NCBI GenBank assembly: GCA_020639255.1
Contig: JACKGZ010000002.1
Location: 372,001-436,000, forward strand
Origin: Phycisphaera sp.
GTDB lineage: Bacteria > Planctomycetota > Phycisphaerae > Phycisphaerales > UBA1924
Direction: 5' to 3'
Length of the DNA: 64,000 nt
The position numbers and the translations under genes were made by a program. This document shows positions 25,148-33,270 of this stretch, one piece after another. The notes beneath the pieces are model-generated. The model was not told where the DNA came from and made no database searches. It saw only the letters and a program-made list of their open reading frames with translations. Numbering within the stretch: the stretch's first letter is position 1; the number at the start of each line of letters is the position of its first letter.

Positions 25148-25762
25148 TTACTTGCGGGTGTACTTCATATGGCCCGACTCGATCCAGCTCTGCCCGCCGT
25201 CCATCGAGTCGAAGAACGTATCGATCATCGTGTCGTCGTTCGGCATCGACTGAACGATCTTCATCTTCGTTCCCATCGCGCTCTCGCCGAGCCAGACGAA
25301 CTCGCCGTTGTCCATCAGCTCGCCCGCAGTCACGAAAACCTTGGTCGACATCGAGTCCATCCAGACACCCTGGTAGGACTCCGACGAGTTGTCGTAGCCG
25401 TTGTACCCGATACCCGTGAAGGGCGAGCCCATGAAGTCGGGCATGTGGAAGTCGGTCTTCACGAACCGTCCGTCGAGCACCCACTCGCTGCTCATCGAGC
25501 CCGCACCCTTCATCTCCTGGCCCGAAGACGGGTCAACGAACGTCGCCTCGACGTTCCAATCGCCCACGGCTCGACCGAGCTTCTCGTGATGCTCGCCCGG
25601 TTGACCCAGACGCTCCATCATGGCCATCATCTCTTCCATGCTCGGAGCTTCGCTCTCGGGCTGGAGGGCGGCGCTCGGAGAGAGCGAGGCCTGAAGCATG
25701 AACCCGCCAGCGATGCCCGCGGCCAGTGTCAAAGCAAACTTCGAGGTATTGCAGCACAGCAT
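25148..25762 (-). CDS. DUF1579 family protein with N-terminal membrane or signal segment
   Basis: 204 aa from ATG 25762, supported by AAAGGA upstream; a start at 25819 would add 19 residues. It has a hydrophobic N-terminal segment (ALTLAAGIAGGFMLQASLS), then a Met/Glu-rich linker (MEEMMAMMERLGQ) and a DUF1579 barrel (AVGDWNVEATFVDP, GRFVKTDFHM, GIGYNGYDNSSESYQGVW). It is paralogous to the following gene and probably arose by duplication, one copy being exported or membrane-tethered and the other cytosolic. Ligand unknown. Confidence 0.75.
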   Translation of the reverse strand: MLCCNTSKFALTLAAGIAGGFMLQASLSPSAALQPESEAPSMEEMMAMMERLGQPGEHHEKLGRAVGDWNVEATFVDPSSGQEMKGAGSMSSEWVLDGRFVKTDFHMPDFMGSPFTGIGYNGYDNSSESYQGVWMDSMSTKVFVTAGELMDNGEFVWLGESAMGTKMKIVQSMPNDDTMIDTFFDSMDGGQSWIESGHMKYTRK

Positions 25763-25868
25763 TTTGTGATCCTTTCGTGTCTTCGTTAGCTCGTTCGACT
25801 GCCCCCACAGGGCACCCACCTCGTGCGAAGCGAGCAGACCGATAGCCTACCAAACAAACAATGCGTGG

Positions 25869-27062
25869 CTACACGCATGATTCAATATCCAGCCCCACTC
25901 GTTCCACAATTTCAATACCGAATGCCTCAATCTGGGGATATTCGGTGCCCGAGTTGCTCAGCAAGCGGATCTTGGAGAGTCCGAGCGCGCGGAGCAGCTG
26001 GCAGCCCATGCCGTATTCGAGCATCGGGGCGGGCAGCGATTGCTGCGGGGCGTCGTCGATCGAGTGATTCGTCGGCCTCGACAGGCGTTGGCTCAGCCCG
26101 TCACCCAGGCCGTGCGGCCGTAGATACACGATCGCGCCGCGACCGGCCTTCTGAATCGCCCTCATCGAGGCGCGGAGCGTGGCACCCGTCGAGTACGCCT
26201 CGCCTTCCTGCGTCGCGTCGAAGATGTCGCCGAGGATGTCGCGCCGATGCACGCGCACCAGCGTCGGCTCGTCGGCATCGATCACCGTCCCGTCACTCGA
26301 CAGCGCTCCGACGTCGCCGACCGTGAGCGCGATGTGCGGCAACGGATCAACGACAGACTGGAACGCGATCAGGTTGAACCGACCTTCCGGCGTATCGATC
26401 GCTGTGCCGCCAGCGGGCTCGACGCGTTGCACGATGGTCGATTTCTTGAGCCGGTGTTCGATGATCTGCCGGACCGAGCACATCTTCATGCCGTGCTTGT
26501 CGATGAACTTCGTCAGGTCTGGCAGCCGTGCCATCGTGCCGTCGGGGTTGCAGATCTCGATGCCTACCGCAGCGGGCGTGAGCCCCGCGAGCTTGCACAG
26601 GTCGACCGAGCCCTCGGTCTGCCCGATGCGCACGAGCACGCCGCCGTTGCGAGCGCGGAGCGGGTTGATGTGCCCGGGACGGACAAAGTCGCCCGCTTCG
26701 CTCTCGGGGTCGATGGCGAGCTTGATGGTCTTGGCGCGCTCCTGGGCGCTGACGCCGGTGGTGAAGCCGTGCTTCGGGTGCCCGTCGATCGAGACCGTCA
26801 AGGGCGTCCCGCGCACGCTCGTGTTCACCTCGGCCTGCGGCACAAGCTGCAGCCGATCGCAATCCGACTCGGTAAGAGAGAGGAAGAGATACCCCGCGGC
26901 TTCCCGGACCATGAAGCTGATCGCCTCGGGCGTCACAAACTCGGCGGCCATCACGATGTCGCCCTCGTTCTCGCGGTCTTCGTCGTCGGTCAGGACGATC
27001 ATCCGACCCTGGCGGAGTTCCTCGAGGCATTCATCGATCGTGCTGAAAGCGGTCTCGGTCAT
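25869..27062 (-). CDS. ribBA: RibBA-type protein: DHBP synthase with degenerate GTP cyclohydrolase II domain
   Basis: 397 aa. The N-terminal half (about 1-205) is 3,4-dihydroxy-2-butanone-4-phosphate synthase: DDEDRENEGD at 26-35, GHPKHGFTTG, RPGHINPLRA and EICNPDGTM. The usual GHTEA is GQTEG here, a variant I believe also occurs in other bacterial RibBA proteins. The C-terminal half aligns with GTP cyclohydrolase II by layout (VRVHRRDILGD, LRALGLSKIRLLSN, GIEIVERV) but lacks the three zinc Cys and the RQEGRxIG motif (RPHGLGDG instead). It likely supplies only the RibB step of riboflavin synthesis. Confidence 0.85.
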   Translation of the reverse strand: MTETAFSTIDECLEELRQGRMIVLTDDEDRENEGDIVMAAEFVTPEAISFMVREAAGYLFLSLTESDCDRLQLVPQAEVNTSVRGTPLTVSIDGHPKHGFTTGVSAQERAKTIKLAIDPESEAGDFVRPGHINPLRARNGGVLVRIGQTEGSVDLCKLAGLTPAAVGIEICNPDGTMARLPDLTKFIDKHGMKMCSVRQIIEHRLKKSTIVQRVEPAGGTAIDTPEGRFNLIAFQSVVDPLPHIALTVGDVGALSSDGTVIDADEPTLVRVHRRDILGDIFDATQEGEAYSTGATLRASMRAIQKAGRGAIVYLRPHGLGDGLSQRLSRPTNHSIDDAPQQSLPAPMLEYGMGCQLLRALGLSKIRLLSNSGTEYPQIEAFGIEIVERVGLDIESCV

Positions 27063-27103
27063 GCCGCATGGTAGGGAGTGCCCACGGGCTCTATGATCCG
27101 CCT

Positions 27104-28486
27104 ATGAAACGAAAGCTCTCGCTGATCGCTGTGCTTGTCCTTGGCCTCCTCCATCCGTCGATCGCCTGTGCGGCAGCGCAAGAGGCTCCCGCGCAGCCGC
27201 AGGCTCAGCCCGAAACGACCCCGGGCCCCTTCCAGCCCGAGGCCGAGCCCGAGCAGCCCGTCCGCAACCCCAAGAACACCGTTGACTTTGCCCCACGATG
27301 GGGCATCTGGCGGGGCGAGATCGAGCTCCCCGGCTCGAAGGCCCTCTCATTCAATTTCATCATCGATTTCTCACGCGACAGCGAGAGCCTGCCCGTCTGG
27401 AAGCTCACCCTCCGCAACGGCCCCGAATCACTCCCCGCCGAGATGGAGGTCAAGTACCCCCAGGTCATCTTCACCTTCCCCGGCACCGAAGCCCGCATCG
27501 AGGCCACCAGCGATCGCTCCGATACCGCGCTCAGCGGCGAATACATCTACACGCACAAAAACGACTCCGGAGTCGATGTCGAGTATCGGCTGCCTTTCAC
27601 CGCACAGTGCTCCGACTCGCGGCGTTTCGGCTGGCTCGATCCGAACTGGAAGCCCGGAGAACCCATCCAGCCGCGCTGGGTCGTCAACTTCGATGAACGC
27701 ACCGGCCCCTCGGTCGCCGAGTTCCACACGCTCCCCGACGGCATGAACGTCCTGGGCACCGTGATGACACCCACTGGCGACGACGGCCAACTCGCCGGCA
27801 CGTTCGAGAACGGCAGGCTCAGGCTCTCTCGATTCACCGGCGGCTCGGGCCTGCTCTACGACGGCACACTCGAAGCCGACGGCACACTCATCGGCACCTT
27901 CCGATCGCTCGCGCACCACGCCGAGGGCTTCACCGCCTCGCCCGACGGCAACGCCGCCCTGCCCGATCTCTTCGAGCTCACCAAGTGGAAGAAGGATGTC
28001 GGGCTCGCCGATCTCACCTTCCGCAATTTCGAGGGCAGCGAGGTCAACCTTGCCGACCTGGCGCCCGACGGCTCTCCCCGGCTCGTCTACATCATGGGCA
28101 CTTGGTGCCACAACTGTGCCGACGCGACGAACTACCTCAGCCAGCTCCACGAGCAGTACGCCGACCGGGGCCTCTCCATTGTCGGCCTCGCGTTCGAGTC
28201 GCCCGAGGACTTCGGCGAGCAGGCCGAAAACGTGCGCACCTACGTCCTCCGCAAGTCTGTCCCGTTCCCGATCCTCGTCGCCGGCCAGCGAGACAAGGGC
28301 AAAGCCACGCGGGCGCTCGGCGCTCTCGATAAGGTCCGCGCGTTCCCAACCATCGCGTTTGTGAACCCGGAAGGCGAGGTCGTCGCCGTCCACCAGGGCT
28401 TCGTCGGGCCCGCCGCTCCGGAGCGTCACGCCGAACTCCGCCACCAGTTCACCGAGCGCATCGAGTCGATGCTCGCCGGGAAGTAA
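27104..28486 (+). CDS. Exported TlpA/ResA-like thioredoxin-fold protein with N-terminal beta domain
   Basis: 460 aa from ATG 27104. The signal peptide (LSLIAVLVLGLLHPSIACA) and a Pro/Glu/Gln-rich linker (30-60) are followed by a beta-rich domain of about 240 residues (WRGEIELPGSKALSFNFIID onward) and a C-terminal thioredoxin fold (about 320-460). The active site is GTWCHNC, a C-x-x-C, followed by GLAFESPEDF and the cis-Pro region AFPTIAFVNPEG. It probably acts as a thiol reductase outside the cytoplasm. It starts 41 bases from the divergent ribBA and 4 bases precede the AhpD-like gene. Confidence 0.82.
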   Translation: MKRKLSLIAVLVLGLLHPSIACAAAQEAPAQPQAQPETTPGPFQPEAEPEQPVRNPKNTVDFAPRWGIWRGEIELPGSKALSFNFIIDFSRDSESLPVWKLTLRNGPESLPAEMEVKYPQVIFTFPGTEARIEATSDRSDTALSGEYIYTHKNDSGVDVEYRLPFTAQCSDSRRFGWLDPNWKPGEPIQPRWVVNFDERTGPSVAEFHTLPDGMNVLGTVMTPTGDDGQLAGTFENGRLRLSRFTGGSGLLYDGTLEADGTLIGTFRSLAHHAEGFTASPDGNAALPDLFELTKWKKDVGLADLTFRNFEGSEVNLADLAPDGSPRLVYIMGTWCHNCADATNYLSQLHEQYADRGLSIVGLAFESPEDFGEQAENVRTYVLRKSVPFPILVAGQRDKGKATRALGALDKVRAFPTIAFVNPEGEVVAVHQGFVGPAAPERHAELRHQFTERIESMLAGK

Positions 28487-28490
28487 ACCG

Positions 28491-28868
28491 ATGGGACGCT
28501 ACGAAGACTTCCAGGCATTCCGCGCCAAACTCAACGACCGCATCCTGAAGCCGGGCGAGGGCAAGCCCGAGGCCACGCTCGTCACCAAACGTTTCTTCAA
28601 CCTCGACGCCAAGGTCTACGAACCCGGTGCGATCGACGAAAAGAACAAGGAACTGCTCGGCCTCAGCGCGTCGATGGTGCTCCGCTGCGACGACTGCATC
28701 GCGTACCACATCAACCGGGCCGTCGAGTGCGGCGCCAGCGACCAGGAACTGCAGGAAACCTTCGACATCGCGCTCATCGTGGGCGGCTCGATCGTGATCC
28801 CGCACATGCGACGAGCCTTCGAGTTCCTCGATGCCTGCCGAGAGGCTCGCGCCGGCTCAGGTTCATAA
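28491..28868 (+). CDS. Carboxymuconolactone decarboxylase/AhpD-like protein
   Basis: 125 aa, the usual length of a single CMD domain. The core motif LRCDDCIAYHINRAVECGAS carries the C-x-x-C and following His used for thiol redox chemistry in AhpD. The second helix pair (ELQETFDIALIVGGSIVIPH) is also typical. It would act as an alkylhydroperoxidase-type or thiol-disulfide protein in the cytosol. It starts 4 bases after the TlpA-like gene, so the two redox genes are co-transcribed, and the tRNA nucleotidyltransferase gene follows after 18 bases. Confidence 0.85.
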   Translation: MGRYEDFQAFRAKLNDRILKPGEGKPEATLVTKRFFNLDAKVYEPGAIDEKNKELLGLSASMVLRCDDCIAYHINRAVECGASDQELQETFDIALIVGGSIVIPHMRRAFEFLDACREARAGSGS

Positions 28869-28886
28869 AGAAAGAAGGAGGCGCCC

Positions 28887-30176
28887 GTGGCGCAGATCGG
28901 CGCACACGAAGGCCCCCTGGACCCCGCTCTGGCCCGAAGCCACGCGGTCGACGTCGTCCGCACGCTCCAGAAAGCGGGACACCGTGCGCTGCTCGCCGGA
29001 GGCTGTGTCCGCGACGAACTCCTCGGACTGCACCCGACCGATTACGACGTCGCCACAGACGCCAAACCCGAACAGATCGGCGAGCTTTTCCGTTCGACCG
29101 CGCACGTCGGTGCGCATTTCGGCGTCGTCATCGTCCGTACGGGAAAGGGCGAAGGCGTCGAGGTCGCCACGTTCCGACGCGACGGCGACTACTCCGACAA
29201 CCGAAGACCCGACTCCGTCGAGTTCGCGAGCGAAGAAGAAGACGCCCAGCGCCGTGACTTCACCATCAACGCCCTCTTCCTCGATCCGCTCGCCGCCGAA
29301 GATGCTCCAGCCATCCACGGCCATGTCGTCGATTACGTAGGCGGTCTCGCCGACCTGAGCGCACGAATCATCCGCGCGGTGGGGCACGCGGAAGACAGAC
29401 TGCGCGAAGACCACCTCCGGGCGCTGCGAGCCGTGCGATTCGCCGCGAGGCTCGGCTACGAGATCGAGCATGACACCGCTCGCGCGATCAGAGAGCACGC
29501 CGGCCAGCTCCGCGGCGTCAGCGTCGAACGCATCGGCCACGAACTCCGACGCATGCTCTCCCACCCGAACCGAGCCAGGGCGGCACAGCTCATCGTCGAA
29601 CTCGGCATGGAAGCGCCCATCTTCGGCGAACACATCGAGCACGCACTCGTCCGGCTCAGCAGACTCAAGCCCGAGTCGCCGTTCGAGTGGGCGCTGGCCG
29701 CGTGGATCCTCGATCGTCAGGGAGCCGGCGCCAAGATCGCGCCATACCGCCGGGCGCTCTGCCTTTCCAACGACGAGTCGGCCGCCATCGCGTCGATCAT
29801 CGAGATCGTGGGCATCATGAGCGGGGCCTGGGAGGCGCTCGGCGTCGCAGGCCAGAAGCGACTCGCCAGCCGTGAAGGCTTCGAAGGGGCCTTGGCGGTC
29901 TTCGATGCCGAGGACTCCAGCTCGGCGATGATGGTCAGGGGACGTGTCGCAGAGCTCGCCGACACGCCCGGCGGGCTCGCCCCAGAGCCTCTGATCGGGG
30001 GTGACGAGCTGATCGAGATGGGTTTCCAACCGGGCCCGTTCTTCGCTTCTGTGCTCAGAGACGTCTACGACGCCCAACTCGACGGCCGGATATCGGACCT
30101 TGAGGGTGCCAAATCACTCGCCCAAAAACTGCTCGGCTCTGGGAACTCGGGGCGACCTGGTGCGTCACATTCATAA
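28887..30176 (+). CDS. tRNA nucleotidyltransferase/poly(A) polymerase family protein (class II)
   Basis: 429 aa from GTG 28887 with AAGGAGG at 28875-28881. The N-terminal catalytic domain has LLAGGCVRDELLG (nucleotide-binding GG and RD), DYDVATDAKP with the two catalytic Asp, then RRDFTINAL. The next domain has EDHLRALRAVRFAARLGYEI, which recognises the tRNA or nucleotide in this family. The C-terminal 150 residues are helical and not specific. It adds CCA to tRNA 3' ends or A tails to RNA; sequence alone does not separate the two activities. Confidence 0.85.
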   Translation: MAQIGAHEGPLDPALARSHAVDVVRTLQKAGHRALLAGGCVRDELLGLHPTDYDVATDAKPEQIGELFRSTAHVGAHFGVVIVRTGKGEGVEVATFRRDGDYSDNRRPDSVEFASEEEDAQRRDFTINALFLDPLAAEDAPAIHGHVVDYVGGLADLSARIIRAVGHAEDRLREDHLRALRAVRFAARLGYEIEHDTARAIREHAGQLRGVSVERIGHELRRMLSHPNRARAAQLIVELGMEAPIFGEHIEHALVRLSRLKPESPFEWALAAWILDRQGAGAKIAPYRRALCLSNDESAAIASIIEIVGIMSGAWEALGVAGQKRLASREGFEGALAVFDAEDSSSAMMVRGRVAELADTPGGLAPEPLIGGDELIEMGFQPGPFFASVLRDVYDAQLDGRISDLEGAKSLAQKLLGSGNSGRPGASHS

Positions 30177-30348
30177 GAGCGTCTACGTGTGGACGCGCGG
30201 TCTCATAGGTGGGGCCGGCCGTTCCATCGATTCTTCGCCGACACGATGGAACCTTCGGATAAGATGAGCAGTACGCCCGAATGCCGGGGATTCGCCGCGA
30301 TCGCAGCCGGGTTGCCCGGTGCGTGTAGTGGTTTCAAGAGGAGCAACC

Positions 30349-31821
30349 ATGTCGAACTCTCAATCAACCCACGCCCGACTCCTTGGACGCGCCGCCGCCG
30401 GGCTCGTGGCCGCAGCCGGACTCGTCATGACCTCAGCCCCAGCCGACCCGGCCTTCGCCGCGACCACGCTCGCAACCGGTGAGCCGACCCACGAACTCCT
30501 CCTGACCACCGGGCAGACCGTCAAGGTCGAGATCGTGAAGGAAACCGACAAAGAGATCGAGGTCAACCTCTACCTCGGGAGCATGTCCGCCCCGCGCACC
30601 TACCAGCGCAGCGAGATCGTCTCGATCACCGAGCTTGGTCACTCGACCGAGTCCGCCAAGCCAGCCGCCAAGCCCGACAGGGCGACCCGCGCCGACAAAG
30701 CCGACGACAACATCCCCGGCGACGCGCTCCGCGTCTATGTCATGGAACTCGACGGCCGCTTCGGCTGGGACGTCAGCTACACGCCCGTGAAAGACGCGAT
30801 CGACAAGGCGCGCGAAATGAAGGCCGACGTCATCATCGTCAAGTGCAACAACAACTGGAAGCAGCTCGAGGGCTTCAGCGACGAACGCACCGACGACCAG
30901 GGCGAGTTCGAAGAGTTCGATATCGCCATGAAGATCCAGCCGGTCTTCACGAGCGAGATGCACGCCAAATGGCAGAAGGAGCCCCAGGTCGTCTTCTGGG
31001 TTGAACGGGCCATGAGCGGCATGGCGTTCCTCCCGCTCATCAAGAACGACATCTACTTCACCAGCGACGGTCGCATGGGCGGCGTCGGAGGGCTCGACGA
31101 ACTCTTCGGCTCGACCGGCGATGAAGTCGTCCGCGACAAACAGAAGTCGCTCCGCAAGGCCTTCGTCGAAGGCATGGCCATCGAGGGCGGGCACGACCCC
31201 ATCATCGTCCGCGCCATGGTCAAGAAGAGCATGGTCCTCAGCTACCGAATCGAGAACGGCAAGCCCGTCTATCTCGAAGGAGAAGAGCCCGGCTGGACCC
31301 TCCTCACCGACGACGGCAAGGACGAAAGGCAGGACACCGATTCCGATCTCGTCCGCGGCCTGGGCAACGACTCGCTCACCCTCAACGCCGACCTCGCCTA
31401 CAAGCTCCAGCTCTCCAAGGGCACCGCCGACACGCTCGACGACCTGCTCTTCCAGATGGGCATCGAGGATCGCGCGTACGTCATGAACGACGAGGACAGC
31501 AACGACCTGACCGACGCCGCCGAGCGAGAACTGAATGACTGGTCCACCGGCATCGAGCGTGCGGATCAGAAGCTCCGCAGGCTCCGCTTCGATCTCGACA
31601 ACGTCCAAGTCCGCGAAGTCCGCAACGACCCCGACGGCTCAAAGGCTCGCAACGCCGCAAGAGGCCAGCGCACCAAGCTCATCAACGAGGCTATCGCCCT
31701 GCTCAACAAGTACGGCGAAGTCCTCGACCCCGGTGAGCAGTTCCGCGTCCAGCTCGAACTCATGCGCCAGCAGATCGAGAACGAGAAACGTCTCGAGCGC
31801 ACCCGCGGCGGGGGCGGCTGA
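30349..31821 (+). CDS. Exported ClpP/NfeD-fold serine protease-like protein (paralogue 1)
   Basis: 490 aa from ATG 30349, supported by GAGGAG upstream. It has a signal peptide (GLVAAAGLVMTSAPADPAFA), then a small SH3-like segment (TTGQTVKVEIVKETDKEIEV), and a ClpP/crotonase-like domain from about residue 125. The segment VVFWVERAMSGMAFLPLIKN places Ser223 where SppA/NfeD proteases have the nucleophile. The last about 110 residues form a charged helical region ending in RGGGG. It shares its layout with the next gene. The 170 bases upstream hold no gene, only a leader. Confidence 0.65.
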   Translation: MSNSQSTHARLLGRAAAGLVAAAGLVMTSAPADPAFAATTLATGEPTHELLLTTGQTVKVEIVKETDKEIEVNLYLGSMSAPRTYQRSEIVSITELGHSTESAKPAAKPDRATRADKADDNIPGDALRVYVMELDGRFGWDVSYTPVKDAIDKAREMKADVIIVKCNNNWKQLEGFSDERTDDQGEFEEFDIAMKIQPVFTSEMHAKWQKEPQVVFWVERAMSGMAFLPLIKNDIYFTSDGRMGGVGGLDELFGSTGDEVVRDKQKSLRKAFVEGMAIEGGHDPIIVRAMVKKSMVLSYRIENGKPVYLEGEEPGWTLLTDDGKDERQDTDSDLVRGLGNDSLTLNADLAYKLQLSKGTADTLDDLLFQMGIEDRAYVMNDEDSNDLTDAAERELNDWSTGIERADQKLRRLRFDLDNVQVREVRNDPDGSKARNAARGQRTKLINEAIALLNKYGEVLDPGEQFRVQLELMRQQIENEKRLERTRGGGG

Positions 31822-31886
31822 CCCGAATCTGCCGCACAATCACGAACCATCGAACGCACGATTCTGACTCACGAAAGGTGACACGC

Positions 31887-33161
31887 ATGACCCTGAGAAC
31901 CCGCATCGCAACTCTCGCGATCGCCCTGGCGATGCTCGTCGCGACGCCACGCGCGATGGCGGCCGAAGGCCTCTACGAGCCCAAGCAGGACGTCGTCAAA
32001 CTCAAGGACGGCCGCGAACTCAAGGGCACCATCGTCAAGGAGCAGAACGGATACATCTGGATCGACCTCGGTGTCGGGCCCGAGATGTTCATCTCCCCAA
32101 GCGATATCAAGGAAATCGTCCGCGGCTCCGACGAGCCCATCCCCTCGGGTGAAGAGGCCACCGAAGCCATCAAGGCCAAGGCCGACAAGCAGACATCCTG
32201 GGAACGCGTCCCTGGAATCACCCGCGCCGCCGTGATCACCGCCGAAGGCACCGTCGGCATGCAGATGGCTGCCAAGCCGCTCCGCGAAGCGATCCCGATG
32301 CTCAAGGAAGAGGGCGTCGACCTCGTCGTCTTCAAGGTCCAATCCGGCGGCGGCATGCTCCTGGAAATCCAGCGTCTGTCCGATGTCCTCCAGAACGAGT
32401 ACAAGCCCCAGTTCCAGATCGTCGGCTGGATCGATGAAGCCATCTCCGCCGCAGCCATGACCTCGATCACGATCGAAGAGCTCTACTTCATGCCCAAGGG
32501 CAGCTTCGGCGCCTGCACGGGCTGGTTCGGAGCCCTCCAAGCCGTCGAAGGCCGGGGCCTCGAAGACGTGCTCTTCAAGATGGAGAAGATCTCCGCCCGC
32601 GGCAACAAAGACAAGCAGATCATGCGCGCCATGCAGATCAACGAAGAACTTTCCTACGACATCAACGAGCAGACCGGCGAGGTGAAGTTCTACCAGAACC
32701 TCGACGGCGCTCACATCCTCAACGACGGCACCGACATCCTCACCTTCACCGCCGCAAGCGCCCAAGACTGCGGCTTCAGCTCGGGCACCGCCGGCACGCT
32801 CGAAGAACTCCAGGCGCTCCTCGAAAAGAGCGTCGGCGAGATCGTCTGGGTGGGCGAAGAGGTCGAGGGCATCCCTTACCCCGTCTGCAAAGCTGAGAAG
32901 TACCAGCGCGAGTACCGCAAGGAAGTGGACTTCCAGGAAAAACGATTCGATGAGATCGTCACCAAGTACGCCATGGAAATCCAGAACGCACAGAGCGTGC
33001 CCGTCGACTCTCGCGGCGGCTTCCTGAGAAGGGCCGAGGGCTACCTCGCCCAGATCAGGCGCCTGCACAACATCAACCCCAACTTCGGTCTCCGCAGCGG
33101 CTACGACGCCGACTGGATCAACCGTCAGGAAGAGATGATCCGCCAGCTCCGTCGAGGCTGA
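31887..33161 (+). CDS. Exported ClpP/NfeD-fold serine protease-like protein (paralogue 2)
   Basis: 424 aa from ATG 31887; GTG 31878 is less likely because AAAGG overlaps it. It has a signal peptide (IATLAIALAMLVATPRAMA), then VVKLKDGRELKGTIVKEQNG, an SH3-like segment seen also in paralogue 1. A ClpP-like domain follows, with VVFKVQSGGGMLLEI and IVGWIDEAISAAAMTSI, where Ser187 aligns with the SppA/NfeD nucleophile. The C-terminus is helical. Probable periplasmic or surface protein acting with paralogue 1 in the same operon; proteolytic activity is not proven by sequence. Confidence 0.65.
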   Translation: MTLRTRIATLAIALAMLVATPRAMAAEGLYEPKQDVVKLKDGRELKGTIVKEQNGYIWIDLGVGPEMFISPSDIKEIVRGSDEPIPSGEEATEAIKAKADKQTSWERVPGITRAAVITAEGTVGMQMAAKPLREAIPMLKEEGVDLVVFKVQSGGGMLLEIQRLSDVLQNEYKPQFQIVGWIDEAISAAAMTSITIEELYFMPKGSFGACTGWFGALQAVEGRGLEDVLFKMEKISARGNKDKQIMRAMQINEELSYDINEQTGEVKFYQNLDGAHILNDGTDILTFTAASAQDCGFSSGTAGTLEELQALLEKSVGEIVWVGEEVEGIPYPVCKAEKYQREYRKEVDFQEKRFDEIVTKYAMEIQNAQSVPVDSRGGFLRRAEGYLAQIRRLHNINPNFGLRSGYDADWINRQEEMIRQLRRG

Positions 33162-33188
33162 TCGTCCGGCCTACAAAGTCTGAATCCC

Positions 33189-33224
33189 CACCGGCCGAGC
33201 ACCCCGCTCGGTCGGTGTCTTTTT
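33189..33224 (+). terminator. Rho-independent terminator after the ClpP-fold pair
   Basis: A 12-bp stem (CACCGGCCGAGC with GCTCGGTCGGTG, one G-U pair, 33189-33200 and 33206-33217) with a 5-base loop is followed by TCTTTTT. It lies 28 bases after the stop at 33161 and separates this transcript from the M3 peptidase operon. Confidence 0.85.
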
Positions 33225-33270
33225 CGGGCGCATACCATCCGCTCCCGCTGTCAACTTCACGGAGCCGAAC

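Noticed and set aside
26600..26660. Gln in place of His in the RibB GHTEA motif as evidence of a dead enzyme
   Set aside because: I believe this GQTEG form occurs in other bacterial RibBA proteins, so it is not taken as loss of function.
27063..27103. FMN riboswitch for ribBA
   Set aside because: The gap to the divergent gene is only 41 bases, too short for the element.
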